64,000 nucleotides of DNA from Ferrovibrio sp. MS7. GTDB lineage: Bacteria; Pseudomonadota; Alphaproteobacteria; Ferrovibrionales; Ferrovibrionaceae. The DNA lies in contig NZ_JBBKBA010000001.1 of the NCBI RefSeq assembly GCF_038404985.1, positions 186,001-250,000 of the forward strand. Direction: 5' to 3'. The notes below the pieces were generated by a model, which worked only from the letters and a program-made list of their open reading frames with translations, was not told the DNA's origin and ran no database searches. Both the position numbers and the translations under genes were made by a program. Below, in pieces: positions 33,620-42,212 of the stretch; position 1 is the stretch's first letter; each line of letters begins with the position of its first letter.

Positions 33620-36600
33620 TCAGGCAGCCAAGGCTGCCACCAGTCGCTCGATCTCCGCACTGCTCGCCGCCGTCGCCGCCGCGAGCTGGCTGCTGAAGTC
33701 GCCCTTGCCCAGCGCCGGGCCTTCAAGGCCCAGCCCCTCGGGCAGCGCCCGCCCAAGGCCTTCAGGCAGCGCCCGTCCAAGCCCTTCGGGCAGGGGCAGC
33801 GCGCCCGATGCAAACAGCACCGGGTCGAGTGCCAAGCCATCCAGCACGCGGCCACCCAAGACTCCGCCATCCAGGACTCCGCCATCCAGGGCCGCCTGCT
33901 GGTTGCCGCCAGGATCAATCGACCCCGTGCTGCCCGGCGGTGCCGGCGGTGCCGGTGGCGGCGGGGGCGGAGCCGGCGGCGGTGCGCCCGTGCCCGTGCC
34001 CGTGCCCGTGCCCGTGCCAGTACCCGTACCCGTACCCGTGCCCAGGCCAGTACCGAGACCTGTACCGAAGCCACTACCCAGGCCGCCCAGGCCGCCGCCG
34101 CCCAAGCTACTGCCGCCCAGGCCACCACCACCCAGGCCACCACCACCCAGGCTGCCGCCACCGAGGCCGCCGCCACCGAGGCCACCGGCGCTACCGCTGC
34201 CGCCGCCGGTACTGGTGCTGTTGCCGCTGCTGTTGCCCGGGGCCGCGTTGCTGGTCGAGATACTGTCAGAGCCGTAGCGCGCGCTCAGCGCCCCGTCGCC
34301 GCCCGACATCGAGGTGCGCACGATGCTGAACGCATTGGCGCCCGCCGACGGGTCGCTGGTCATGTTGCTGCCGGTGATGCCGCTGCCGCTGGTATTGCCA
34401 GCGCCAGACGCCGCCACCGAACCCGTGGTCTGCGACGTGATATTGCCGCCCGGCGGCGGCGGCGGCGGCGCCACTTCGACCGGCGCCACGTTGACCACTG
34501 CCAGCGCGGTCGGCGGCGGGGGTGGTGGCGGCGGCGGCGGTGGTGGCGGGGGTGGCGGGGGTGGCACCGCCGCCACCGTCACCTTCACATCCGTGGTTGC
34601 CGTGGCATTGCTGCCATCCGTCGCCGTCACCCGCACGGTATAGCTGCCGGCCGTCAGGTTGCCGGTCTTCCTGATCACCACTTCGCCGCCCACCACGGCT
34701 ACCGTGAAGGCGTTCGGCACCGTGTTGCCGCCAAGCAAGGTCACGCCGGTAATCGTCAGCGTGTCGCCGGTATCCACATCGGTGAACCGGCTCACCGGGA
34801 ACTTGATCTCCAGGCTGCGGTCCGCCTGCACGCTGCTATCCGTCACCGCCGGGCCGGCGAAGACCGGCGCGTCGTTCACCGCCGTGGTCACGATGCTCGC
34901 CGTCGAACTGGCGGTCGAGAACGCACTCGACCCGCCCGACGCGCTGGCATCCACCTTGGTGCCGAACCCGCCTGAGGTCTGGTCCCAGGCCTGGAAGCTG
35001 ACCGTACCGCCGCCGGCATTCTCGCCATTGGGCTGGAAGCGGATCTTGTCGCTCGGCCGCAGCAGCAAGGCCGAACTGCCGCTCACCGTCCCGACATTGC
35101 TCCAACTCGTGCCGCCATCGACCGAATACTGCCATACGCCGTTCGTCGCCGTCGTGCCATTCACCGCGATGCCCTGCACCGCGCCAGAATCAACATCCGA
35201 CACCGTGCCAATGAAATCCGAAACCAACTGACCCAGATTGCCAGACTGGTCCTCCGTCAGACCCGTCAGCGTCGGCGTCGAAGACGTCAGCACAGGCGCG
35301 TCGTTAACAGCATTGCTGGTGATGCTGGCAGTTGAAGACGCGGTCGAGAAGGCAGTGGTGCCACCCGACGTACTCGCATCAACCTTGCTGCCGGCCGTGC
35401 CGCTGGTCTGATCCCAGGCCTGGAAGCTGACCGAGCCACTGCCGCCATTTTCGCCATTCGGCTGGAAGCGCAGCTTGTCTGTGCTGCGCAGCAGCAGGGC
35501 GGAACTGGTGCTGACCGTGCCGACATCGCTCCAGTTGGTGCCGCCATCGGTGGAATACTGCCAGACGCCGTTGGTCGCTGCTGTGGTGTGGATGGCGATA
35601 CCCTGCACCGCGCCGGTGTCCACATCGGCCACGGTGCCGATGAAATCGGATACCAACTGGCCGGCATTGCCGCTCTGGTCTTCGGTGATCGCAGTCAGTG
35701 TCGGCGTCGCAGCCGTCAGCACCGGCGCGTCATTGACCGCCGTGGCGGTGATGCTGGCGGTGCTGGTGGCAGTCGAGAAGGCGCTGGTGCCACCCGATGT
35801 AGTCGCATCCACCTTATTGCCTGCGGTGCCGGAAGTCTGGTCCCAAGCCTGGAACGTTACAGAGCCCGAGCCGGCATTCTCGCCATTGGGCTGGAAGCGC
35901 AGCTTGTCTGTGCTGCGCAGCAGCAGGGCGGAACTGGTGCTGACCGTGCCGACATCGCTCCAGTTGGTGCCGCCATCGGTGGAATACTGCCAAATGCCAT
36001 TGGTGGCCGTGCTGGCATTGATGGCGATACCCTGCACGGCGCCGCCATCCGCATCCGTTACCGTGCCGATGAACGCCGATACCAGCTGACCGGCATTGCT
36101 GGTCTGGTCCTCGGTGATCCCGGTCAAGGTCGGGGTGGCAGAAGTCAGCACCGGCGCGTCGTTCAGCGGCGTGACGGTCAGGGTGATGTCGTTGTTGCTG
36201 GAGACGGTTGAGGTATTGTCGGTCAGCGTCACCCGCACGGTGCGGCTGCCACCGGTGGGATCGTCAGCATTGGTGTTCTGGTACTGGATCGCCTGCAACA
36301 AGGTCTGAACCCGGGCCAGGCTGGCATCCTGATTGAAAACAACCTTCAGGTCGTTACCGGCACTGATCGCATTCGCCAGGGTGCCGATGGTGACATAATT
36401 GTCGCCGCCGCCATCGAGATCGACCTGCACATTGCTGCCAGCGGTGGTGCCGGTGACATTGACGAAGCCGCCCGCACTGGCAAATGACAGCAGATCCTGG
36501 GCCGATACCTTGCCGCTGGTGATCGAAATCGTGAGATTGCCGTTATTGAGATTGGCGCTATCGGCATCGCTGACCGTGGCATTGCTGCCGGAATCAATCA

Positions 36601-39600
36601 GCACCGCACCGCCATTCTCGGTGAAGGTGACGCTATCGCCATTGAGATTGTCAATCACCGGCGGATTAGGCGTGATCGATACGGTGAAAGTGGCCGTGGT
36701 ATCGGCATCGCCGCCATTGCTGGTGCCATCGCCGTCATTCAGCGTCAGGGTGAAACCACGGTCACCGATGCCCGAAGGCGCCTGATAGCCGAGGCTGCGC
36801 AGCAAGGCCTGGATACTGGCGGTCGTTGCGGTGTTGTCGTCGAAAGCGATCTTCAGGCCGTGGCCGCTCTGGCCATCCAACGTGCCATCGACTACACCGA
36901 TGGCGGTGCCATCCACGGTGATGGTCTCGCCTGCGGCGATAGTACCGTCGTCTCCGGCTTTCACCACCGTGCCATCCAGGGTGAATTTGCCGTTGGTAGT
37001 GCCGCTGCCCTGGCTGATGGTGAGGAAACCACCATTGAAATTGGTCGAGTCAATATCCGTCAGCGTTGCATTGCTGCTGGCATCGATCAGCGCCGAAGCA
37101 CCGCTGCCGGCCACCGATGACGCCGTGTCGCCGGAAAGATTGGCGATTACCGGCGCGTCATTTACTGCCGTGATGTCGAGGTTGATGGTGCTTTCCGAAG
37201 AGGTCAGCGTGCCGCCGGTGCCGGTATTGCCGCCATCGCTGACTTTGACCTTGAGGGTCGCGGCATCGTTGCCATTCACGTTGCTGGCGCCGGTGTATTT
37301 CACGTTCGACGCCGTATCCAGATAGGTATGGATATTCGCCAGCGTGCCGGTCAGCGTCAGCGCCGCCGTACCCGAACCGCTCACCGTGACCGAGCCGCCG
37401 CTGGTGGCCGCCAGCGTGCCGGCCGAAGCCGTCAGAGTCACCGTCATGGTAGCGCTGGCGCCGGCATCGACATCGGCAAAGGTGATGCCGGAAAGATCGA
37501 TATTGGACGCCGTGTCCTCGATTACCGTCAGGTCGGTCGGGATGGTGCCACCCACCGTCGGCGCGTCATTCACCGCCGTGATACTGAAATTGCCGGTGAT
37601 GTTGGTGCCGGCCGCCTGGCTGCCGCCGGTACCGGTGTTGCCGCCATCGCTGAAGCTGACCGTGACCGCACGCGTCGTCGCGGTGCCCGCCACCGTCGGA
37701 TCATCATTCGTGCTGTTGAAGAACACCACCGCGTTCAGCACCGCCTGGACATTCGCCTGGGTCGCAGAGGCATTGAAGGCAATGACCAGATCGGCACCGT
37801 TGCCGCCGCCAGCCGTGGCAATCTGGGTGCCGCTGATGGTGACCGCGCCCGTGCCGGAATCGTAGGTGATGCCGGAAACATTGGCGATCGAGAGAATGTC
37901 GCCGCTTTGATACGTGGCGAACTTCACTGTTGCTTCGGCACCATTGTAGTTGCCGGCGCTGCCATCGTGGTCGACATCCGAAACAGTGAAGCCACTCAGC
38001 ACATAGGCCGAGGATACCTGCTCGGTATAGGCCGACGTCGCAACACTGCCGCTAATCGTCGGCGCATCGTTAACGGCGGATATATCGAGATTGATGGTGC
38101 TTTCCGACGAGGTCAGCGTACCGCCGGTGCCGGTATTGCCGCCATCGCTGATCTTGACCTTGAGGGTCGCGGCATCGTTGCCATTCACATTGCTGGCGCC
38201 GGTGTATTTCACGTTCGACGCCGTATCCAGGAAGGTGTGGATATTGGCAATGGTGCCGGTCAGCGTCAGCGCCGCCGTGCCAGAACCGCCCACCGTCACC
38301 GAGCCGCCGCTGGTGGCCGCCAGCGTGCCGGCCGAAGCCGTCAGCGTCACCGTGACATCGGACGAGCCGACATCCAGGTCGGCAAAGGTGATACCGGAAA
38401 TATCGATATTGGACGCCGTGTCCTCGGTCACTGTCAGGTCGGTCGGGATGGTGCCGCCCACTGTTGGCGCATCGTTGACGCCGGTGATCGATACCGATGC
38501 CGTACCGGTGCCGGGCGAGGTGCCATCCGTGAGGCTGAAGGCCAGCGTCACCGAACTCGGCGGCGCATCCGAGCTGTTGGCATAGGTGACATGCTGCAGC
38601 ACATCATTGACCAGCGCCGTGGTGGCGGCAGTGCCCGACGAGGTGAAAGTGACCGTGAGCGTGCCGTTGCTGCTGGTAAAGGTGGCGAAGGTCAGGCCGC
38701 CGGCCTGCAGATTGCTGCCGCTGATGGTGTAGCTGGTGCCGGCAGCCAGGGTGATGGTGTCATCCGTGTTGGCGCCGCCCTGGCGGTTCACGGTGAGCGA
38801 GGCACCGGAGAAATTGCCATTGCCGCTGTTGAGCGCATCCAGCTCGACATCGGCAGAGGTGACATCGCTATCGACGGTGACGGCGCTGCCGCCTTCGGTG
38901 AAGCTGGCGCCGCCGTTCAGGCCGGTGAAGACCGGCGTCTGATTGGTTGAAACCAGGACGGCGGCCGTGGAGCCGACCGAATTCAGCGTCAGGGCCGCAT
39001 CATTGCCGGCGGCATCCTTCAAGCTGCCGCCATTCGTGGAGAGAGTACCCACCGTGATGCCATCGGAATCATTGTCACCGATCTGGGTGGTATAACGGAA
39101 CAGCAAAGCCGTGCTGCCGGTGCCCGAGACATAGTCGGCATAGCGCGTGGTGGAACCGATAGTCAGCGCAATGCGAGGCGTGCCGCCCGAGGTATCGACG
39201 GTGATATTCTCACCGAAATTGACGGTGAAATCGAGATTCTGAGCCGCCGCATAGGTGTTGTTCGACGGCACCGACACACTGGTCACCGCCGGCGCGATAT
39301 TGTCCACCGTGGCATTGGTGGTATCGGCGGTGGTCTTGGTGTTGCCGGCATTGTCGGTGGCGGTGACCGAGACATTCTTGTTGGTGCCGTCGATCGAACC
39401 GGCGACAATGGTATAGGTGGCGGTCCAGGTGCCCGACGAATTGGTCGCCGTCACCGCCGAGCCGCCGCCGAAGGCGCTGAAATCCACCGCGACACTGCTG
39501 ATCGTGTCGCTGTTATTGTCGCCGCCCGCCGAGTTGTTCCAGGTCGCGGTGACCGTATCGCCAATCTTGTAGGCGCCGCCGGTGCCACTGGCGCCGGAAA

Positions 39601-41917
39601 TCGAAATCTTGGCGTCCGTCACCGTCGGCGCGATATTGTCCACGGTCGCATTGGTGGTATCGGCGGTCGTCGTCGTGTTGCCGGCATTGTCGGTGGCGGT
39701 GACCGAGACATTCTTGTTGGTGCCATCGACCGAGCCCGCGACGATCGTGTAGGTGGCGGTCCAGGTGCCCGACGAATTGGTCGCCGTCACCGCCGAGCCG
39801 CCGCCGAAGGCACTGAAATCCATCGCGACACTGCTGATCGTGTCGCTGTTGTTGTCGCCGCCCGCCGAGTTGTTCCAGGTCGCGGTGACCGTATCGCCGA
39901 TCTTGTAGGCGCCACTGGTGCCGCTGGCGCCGGAAATCGAAATCTTCGCGTCCGTCACCGTCGGCGCGATATTGTCCACCGTGGCATTGGTGGTATCGGC
40001 CGTGGTCTTGGTATTGCCGGCATTGTCGGTGGCGGTGACCGAGACATTCTTGCTGGTGCCATCGACCGAGCCAGAAACGATGGTGTAGGTGGCGGTCCAG
40101 GTGCCCGACGAATTGGTCGCCGTCACCGCCGAGCCGCCGCCGAAGGCGCTGAAATCCACTGTCACGCCGCTGATCGTGTCGCTGTTGTTGTCGCCGCCGG
40201 CCGTGTTGTTCCAGGTCGCGGTGACCGTATCGCCGATCTTGTAGGCACCGCTGGTGCCGCTGGCGCCGGAAATCGAAATCTTCGCGTCCGTCACCGTCGG
40301 CGCGATATTGTCGACGGTCAGGTTGCTGGTATCGTTCGTGGTGGTTGAACCGCCCGAACTGGTTGCCTTGACCGATACGTTGCGGTTTGTGGTGTCAACC
40401 GAACCAGACGTGATGGTGTAGGACGCCGTCCAGTTGCCGCTGGAATTGGTCGCCGTCACGGCCGTGCCGCCGCCGAACTGGCTGAAATCCATGGTCACGG
40501 CGGTGACGGTGACCGAATTGTTGTCGCCGCCGGCAGTGTTGTTCCACTTCGCCGTGACCGTATCGCCGATCTTGTAGGCGCCACCAGTGCCGCTGCCGGT
40601 GCTGGTGATGGTGATATTGGAGTCCGTTACCGTCGGCGCCGGATCACCGGCGAAATTCGTCGAGCAGACGTAGGAATTATTGAAGGTCGTTCCATAGAAC
40701 TGAGACGACGAATAATAGCCATACGTGGTGAAAGCCCCGCCACTACTGGTCTGAACATATTTCGAGTAGAACAGGGTGTTGTTAGCAAAGGCGCTTTTGT
40801 TCCAAAACCCAACCAGGATATTCGTGCCGGAGGTATTATTGAATATCTTCGTTGAACCTGCATAATATGAGTCATTGCCCGTGCCGGTCGGTGACCCTGT
40901 CTCACCGGTAATGACGCAGCCGAGGCAATGGCCGATATCCTGCATGCCGGAAAGCGTGAAGGGCAGCACGGTCTCGATGCTGCCGGTGCTGTATTCCAGA
41001 TCCCAGTCGCCATGGAGGCGGGTCGGGCCGGTGCGGTCATCGGAGGCCGCCACATCCACATCATCGCCCAAAGCCGCGGCCAGCTTATCGACATAGGCGC
41101 GGCCATCGGCATCGGCGGCGACCGTGCAGCCATAGAGCAGCACATCGCCGCCAGCGCGCAAGGAAGCACCGATCCGCGCCAGTGCATCGGCGTTGGCGTC
41201 GATGCCGGCGCTATCGAGATTGGTATTGGCCAGCAGGATGGCACCGTTGTGACCATGGGTGACGACATGAATCGCATCCAGGTTCTGATACGCGCTGAGC
41301 GCAGTGGCCAACGTGTCGAGATTGGTGCCGCGACCCATCACCAGCACCGGCGTGGACGGATCGACGCCATTGATCAACGTGCGCCAGTCTTCCACCGACC
41401 AATCGACCACGATGACCTGGCGCACGCCGCTGGTATCGGGCGGCAGAACGCCATCGGTGGCGGAGGCCACCAGCGTGGTGGCATCATCGTGACTGGCATT
41501 ATCCGAACCGGCGTCAGTGGCTTGCGGCGCCGCGATATCGCTGGTCGGATCGCCGACCGGGCTCGCACTCGCGTCACTCATCCCGGCCAGATTCATGCCA
41601 GCCAGGGCCTGGCTCAATTGCTGCTGATGCGCCGCGCTGTCATCAGCCGAAGTCGCAGCGGCATGATCAGCCGCCGCATCCTGCTGCGCCTGATCGGCCT
41701 GATCCTGCTGCTGCTGCGCCGTGGCCGCCGCCGCGGCGTCGAACATCATGCGCGGCTCCAGCGCCAGCGCCAGGAGCGGTTGTGAAACGGCAGTCTTAGC
41801 GGCCTTACCTTTCAGAGAGCTATCCATCGCTGGCCGCGCGGCCACGGGACGAGCATCACTGCGCAGGGCGAACGCAGAAGTGGCGGGACGGTTCAACCAG
41901 CGTTCAAAGCGACCCAT
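33620..41917 (-). CDS. Giant repeat-rich surface protein (LEPR motif, DUF4347, Ig/cadherin-like repeats)
   Basis: A 2765-residue predicted exported adhesin. It has no Sec signal; LEPRMMFD at residues 53-60 is the LEPR-type N-terminal motif of such proteins. A DUF4347 domain follows at about 165-315, with HGHNG near 221 and LLYGC near 260-264. Residues 425-877 hold four 112-residue repeats; cadherin/Ig-like repeats (NDAPT/NDAPV junctions) fill 880-2350, including three copies of a 143-residue unit. The C-terminus is low complexity: poly-Pro at about 2452-2469, Gly/Ser/Leu-rich, (GT)n near 2625, ALPEGLG repeats, then a helical end. No RTX calcium repeats were seen. It starts at 41917 with a weak ribosome site and leads the tolC-adaptor genes. 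Confidence 0.88.
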   Translation of the reverse strand: MGRFERWLNRPATSAFALRSDARPVAARPAMDSSLKGKAAKTAVSQPLLALALEPRMMFDAAAAATAQQQQDQADQAQQDAAADHAAATSADDSAAHQQQLSQALAGMNLAGMSDASASPVGDPTSDIAAPQATDAGSDNASHDDATTLVASATDGVLPPDTSGVRQVIVVDWSVEDWRTLINGVDPSTPVLVMGRGTNLDTLATALSAYQNLDAIHVVTHGHNGAILLANTNLDSAGIDANADALARIGASLRAGGDVLLYGCTVAADADGRAYVDKLAAALGDDVDVAASDDRTGPTRLHGDWDLEYSTGSIETVLPFTLSGMQDIGHCLGCVITGETGSPTGTGNDSYYAGSTKIFNNTSGTNILVGFWNKSAFANNTLFYSKYVQTSSGGAFTTYGYYSSSQFYGTTFNNSYVCSTNFAGDPAPTVTDSNITITSTGSGTGGAYKIGDTVTAKWNNTAGGDNNSVTVTAVTMDFSQFGGGTAVTATNSSGNWTASYTITSGSVDTTNRNVSVKATSSGGSTTTNDTSNLTVDNIAPTVTDAKISISGASGTSGAYKIGDTVTATWNNTAGGDNNSDTISGVTVDFSAFGGGSAVTATNSSGTWTATYTIVSGSVDGTSKNVSVTATDNAGNTKTTADTTNATVDNIAPTVTDAKISISGASGTSGAYKIGDTVTATWNNSAGGDNNSDTISSVAMDFSAFGGGSAVTATNSSGTWTATYTIVAGSVDGTNKNVSVTATDNAGNTTTTADTTNATVDNIAPTVTDAKISISGASGTGGAYKIGDTVTATWNNSAGGDNNSDTISSVAVDFSAFGGGSAVTATNSSGTWTATYTIVAGSIDGTNKNVSVTATDNAGNTKTTADTTNATVDNIAPAVTSVSVPSNNTYAAAQNLDFTVNFGENITVDTSGGTPRIALTIGSTTRYADYVSGTGSTALLFRYTTQIGDNDSDGITVGTLSTNGGSLKDAAGNDAALTLNSVGSTAAVLVSTNQTPVFTGLNGGASFTEGGSAVTVDSDVTSADVELDALNSGNGNFSGASLTVNRQGGANTDDTITLAAGTSYTISGSNLQAGGLTFATFTSSNGTLTVTFTSSGTAATTALVNDVLQHVTYANSSDAPPSSVTLAFSLTDGTSPGTGTASVSITGVNDAPTVGGTIPTDLTVTEDTASNIDISGITFADLDVGSSDVTVTLTASAGTLAATSGGSVTVGGSGTAALTLTGTIANIHTFLDTASNVKYTGASNVNGNDAATLKVKISDGGNTGTGGTLTSSESTINLDISAVNDAPTISGSVATSAYTEQVSSAYVLSGFTVSDVDHDGSAGNYNGAEATVKFATYQSGDILSIANVSGITYDSGTGAVTISGTQIATAGGGNGADLVIAFNASATQANVQAVLNAVVFFNSTNDDPTVAGTATTRAVTVSFSDGGNTGTGGSQAAGTNITGNFSITAVNDAPTVGGTIPTDLTVIEDTASNIDLSGITFADVDAGASATMTVTLTASAGTLAATSGGSVTVSGSGTAALTLTGTLANIHTYLDTASNVKYTGASNVNGNDAATLKVKVSDGGNTGTGGTLTSSESTINLDITAVNDAPVIANLSGDTASSVAGSGASALIDASSNATLTDIDSTNFNGGFLTISQGSGTTNGKFTLDGTVVKAGDDGTIAAGETITVDGTAIGVVDGTLDGQSGHGLKIAFDDNTATTASIQALLRSLGYQAPSGIGDRGFTLTLNDGDGTSNGGDADTTATFTVSITPNPPVIDNLNGDSVTFTENGGAVLIDSGSNATVSDADSANLNNGNLTISITSGKVSAQDLLSFASAGGFVNVTGTTAGSNVQVDLDGGGDNYVTIGTLANAISAGNDLKVVFNQDASLARVQTLLQAIQYQNTNADDPTGGSRTVRVTLTDNTSTVSSNNDITLTVTPLNDAPVLTSATPTLTGITEDQTSNAGQLVSAFIGTVTDADGGAVQGIAINASTATNGIWQYSTDGGTNWSDVGTVSTSSALLLRSTDKLRFQPNGENAGSGSVTFQAWDQTSGTAGNKVDATTSGGTSAFSTATSTASITATAVNDAPVLTAATPTLTAITEDQSGNAGQLVSDFIGTVADVDTGAVQGIAIHTTAATNGVWQYSTDGGTNWSDVGTVSTSSALLLRSTDKLRFQPNGENGGSGSVSFQAWDQTSGTAGSKVDASTSGGTTAFSTASSTASITSNAVNDAPVLTSSTPTLTGLTEDQSGNLGQLVSDFIGTVSDVDSGAVQGIAVNGTTATNGVWQYSVDGGTSWSNVGTVSGSSALLLRPSDKIRFQPNGENAGGGTVSFQAWDQTSGGFGTKVDASASGGSSAFSTASSTASIVTTAVNDAPVFAGPAVTDSSVQADRSLEIKFPVSRFTDVDTGDTLTITGVTLLGGNTVPNAFTVAVVGGEVVIRKTGNLTAGSYTVRVTATDGSNATATTDVKVTVAAVPPPPPPPPPPPPPPPPPPTALAVVNVAPVEVAPPPPPPGGNITSQTTGSVAASGAGNTSGSGITGSNMTSDPSAGANAFSIVRTSMSGGDGALSARYGSDSISTSNAAPGNSSGNSTSTGGGSGSAGGLGGGGLGGGSLGGGGLGGGGLGGSSLGGGGLGGLGSGFGTGLGTGLGTGTGTGTGTGTGTGTGTGAPPPAPPPPPPAPPAPPGSTGSIDPGGNQQAALDGGVLDGGVLGGRVLDGLALDPVLFASGALPLPEGLGRALPEGLGRALPEGLGLEGPALGKGDFSSQLAAATAASSAEIERLVAALAA
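33987..34046. repeat. Hexanucleotide repeat (CCCGTG/CCCGTA) in the surface-protein gene
   Basis: Five copies of CCCGTG are followed by CCAGTA, CCCGTA, CCCGTA and CCCGTG across about 60 bases. It encodes an alternating Gly-Thr run. Changes in copy number would add or remove two residues and keep the frame, so it would vary length without switching expression. Confidence 0.8.
34863..36150. repeat. Three tandem 429-bp units in the surface-protein gene
   Basis: Equivalent junction sequences (accggcgcgtc-like) occur at 34863, 35292, 35721 and 36150, an exact 429-bp (143-residue) period. Each unit encodes the same domain with an NDAPV start, a TEDQ segment, a WQYS-DGGT-WS centre and an RFQPNGEN segment. 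Copies are similar but not identical at the DNA level. Confidence 0.85.
37147..38465. repeat. Duplicated cadherin-like cassette interrupted by another domain
   Basis: Two near-identical cassettes of about 410 bp lie at about 37147-37560 and 38058-38465; each encodes the TVGGTIPTDLTV-EDTASNID domain ending in SESTINLDI. They are separated by a different, roughly 500-bp domain. Approximate bounds. Confidence 0.7.
39285..40629. repeat. Four tandem 336-bp units in the surface-protein gene
   Basis: The junction accgtcggcgc (or accgccggcgc) recurs at 39285, 39621, 39957, 40293 and 40629, an exact 336-bp (112-residue) period. The three units nearest 39285 are almost identical in DNA; the fourth, 40293-40629, has diverged. 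The pattern indicates recent tandem duplication. Confidence 0.9.
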
Positions 41918-42212
41918 GGTAAAGCATCCCGTAATTTATACTTTTGATGGCATTCCAGTTGAAATACGCGGAAAGGTTATGTCGCTCCGCGCACTGATGA
42001 TAGAGTACCACACGTTTAATGTATCAAAATCGGATAAACTAAGCCAGTATGCAATTCTGTCGGTTTGTGACACCCGGGCGGGTTTTTTCCTTTATGACAT
42101 TGAAGTTAGGGGCATATGCTGGCATTGATGGAGCCGGAAAAGGTATCATTGGATACCCCTGCCTTTGGCATCGCGGCAGCCAGCCATCCTGCATCAGGAG
42201 TCGAACTCAACC
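41918..42212. promoter_or_regulatory. Divergent intergenic region with surface-protein promoter candidate
   Basis: A 295-nt region, AT-rich in its first half. On the minus strand TATAAA at about 41935-41940 with a weak TTCAAC 17 bp upstream is a promoter candidate for the surface-protein gene. On the plus strand ACCC-GGGC-GGGT followed by T6 (42072-42088) looks like a weak terminator. Nothing else recognisable was seen. Confidence 0.35.

Noticed and set aside
33987-34046. CRISPR array suggested by short regular repeats
   Set aside because: The repeat unit is 6 bp, there are no unique spacers, it lies inside an open reading frame and no cas genes are present.
33620-34600. RTX-type calcium-binding repeats in the surface-protein C-terminus
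   Set aside because: The Gly-rich stretch lacks the GGxGxDxUx spacing and the Asp residues needed; it is simple low-complexity sequence.
37328-38950. Long plus-strand frame of 540 codons opposite the surface-protein gene
   Set aside because: Antisense to real coding repeats; its own repeats merely mirror them, and its composition (Arg/Gly/Ala-rich) is unlike real proteins here.
42071-42090. Rho-independent terminator ACCC-GGGC-GGGT-T6
   Set aside because: The stem is only 4 bp and no gene ends upstream on the plus strand, so it is noted within the intergenic entry but not called as a separate terminator.
41916-42128. Plus-strand frame of 70 codons whose ATG shares the palindromic CCATGG with the surface-protein start
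   Set aside because: No ribosome site, no recognisable family, overlaps the promoter region of the surface-protein gene and runs through a terminator-like sequence. Treated as chance.
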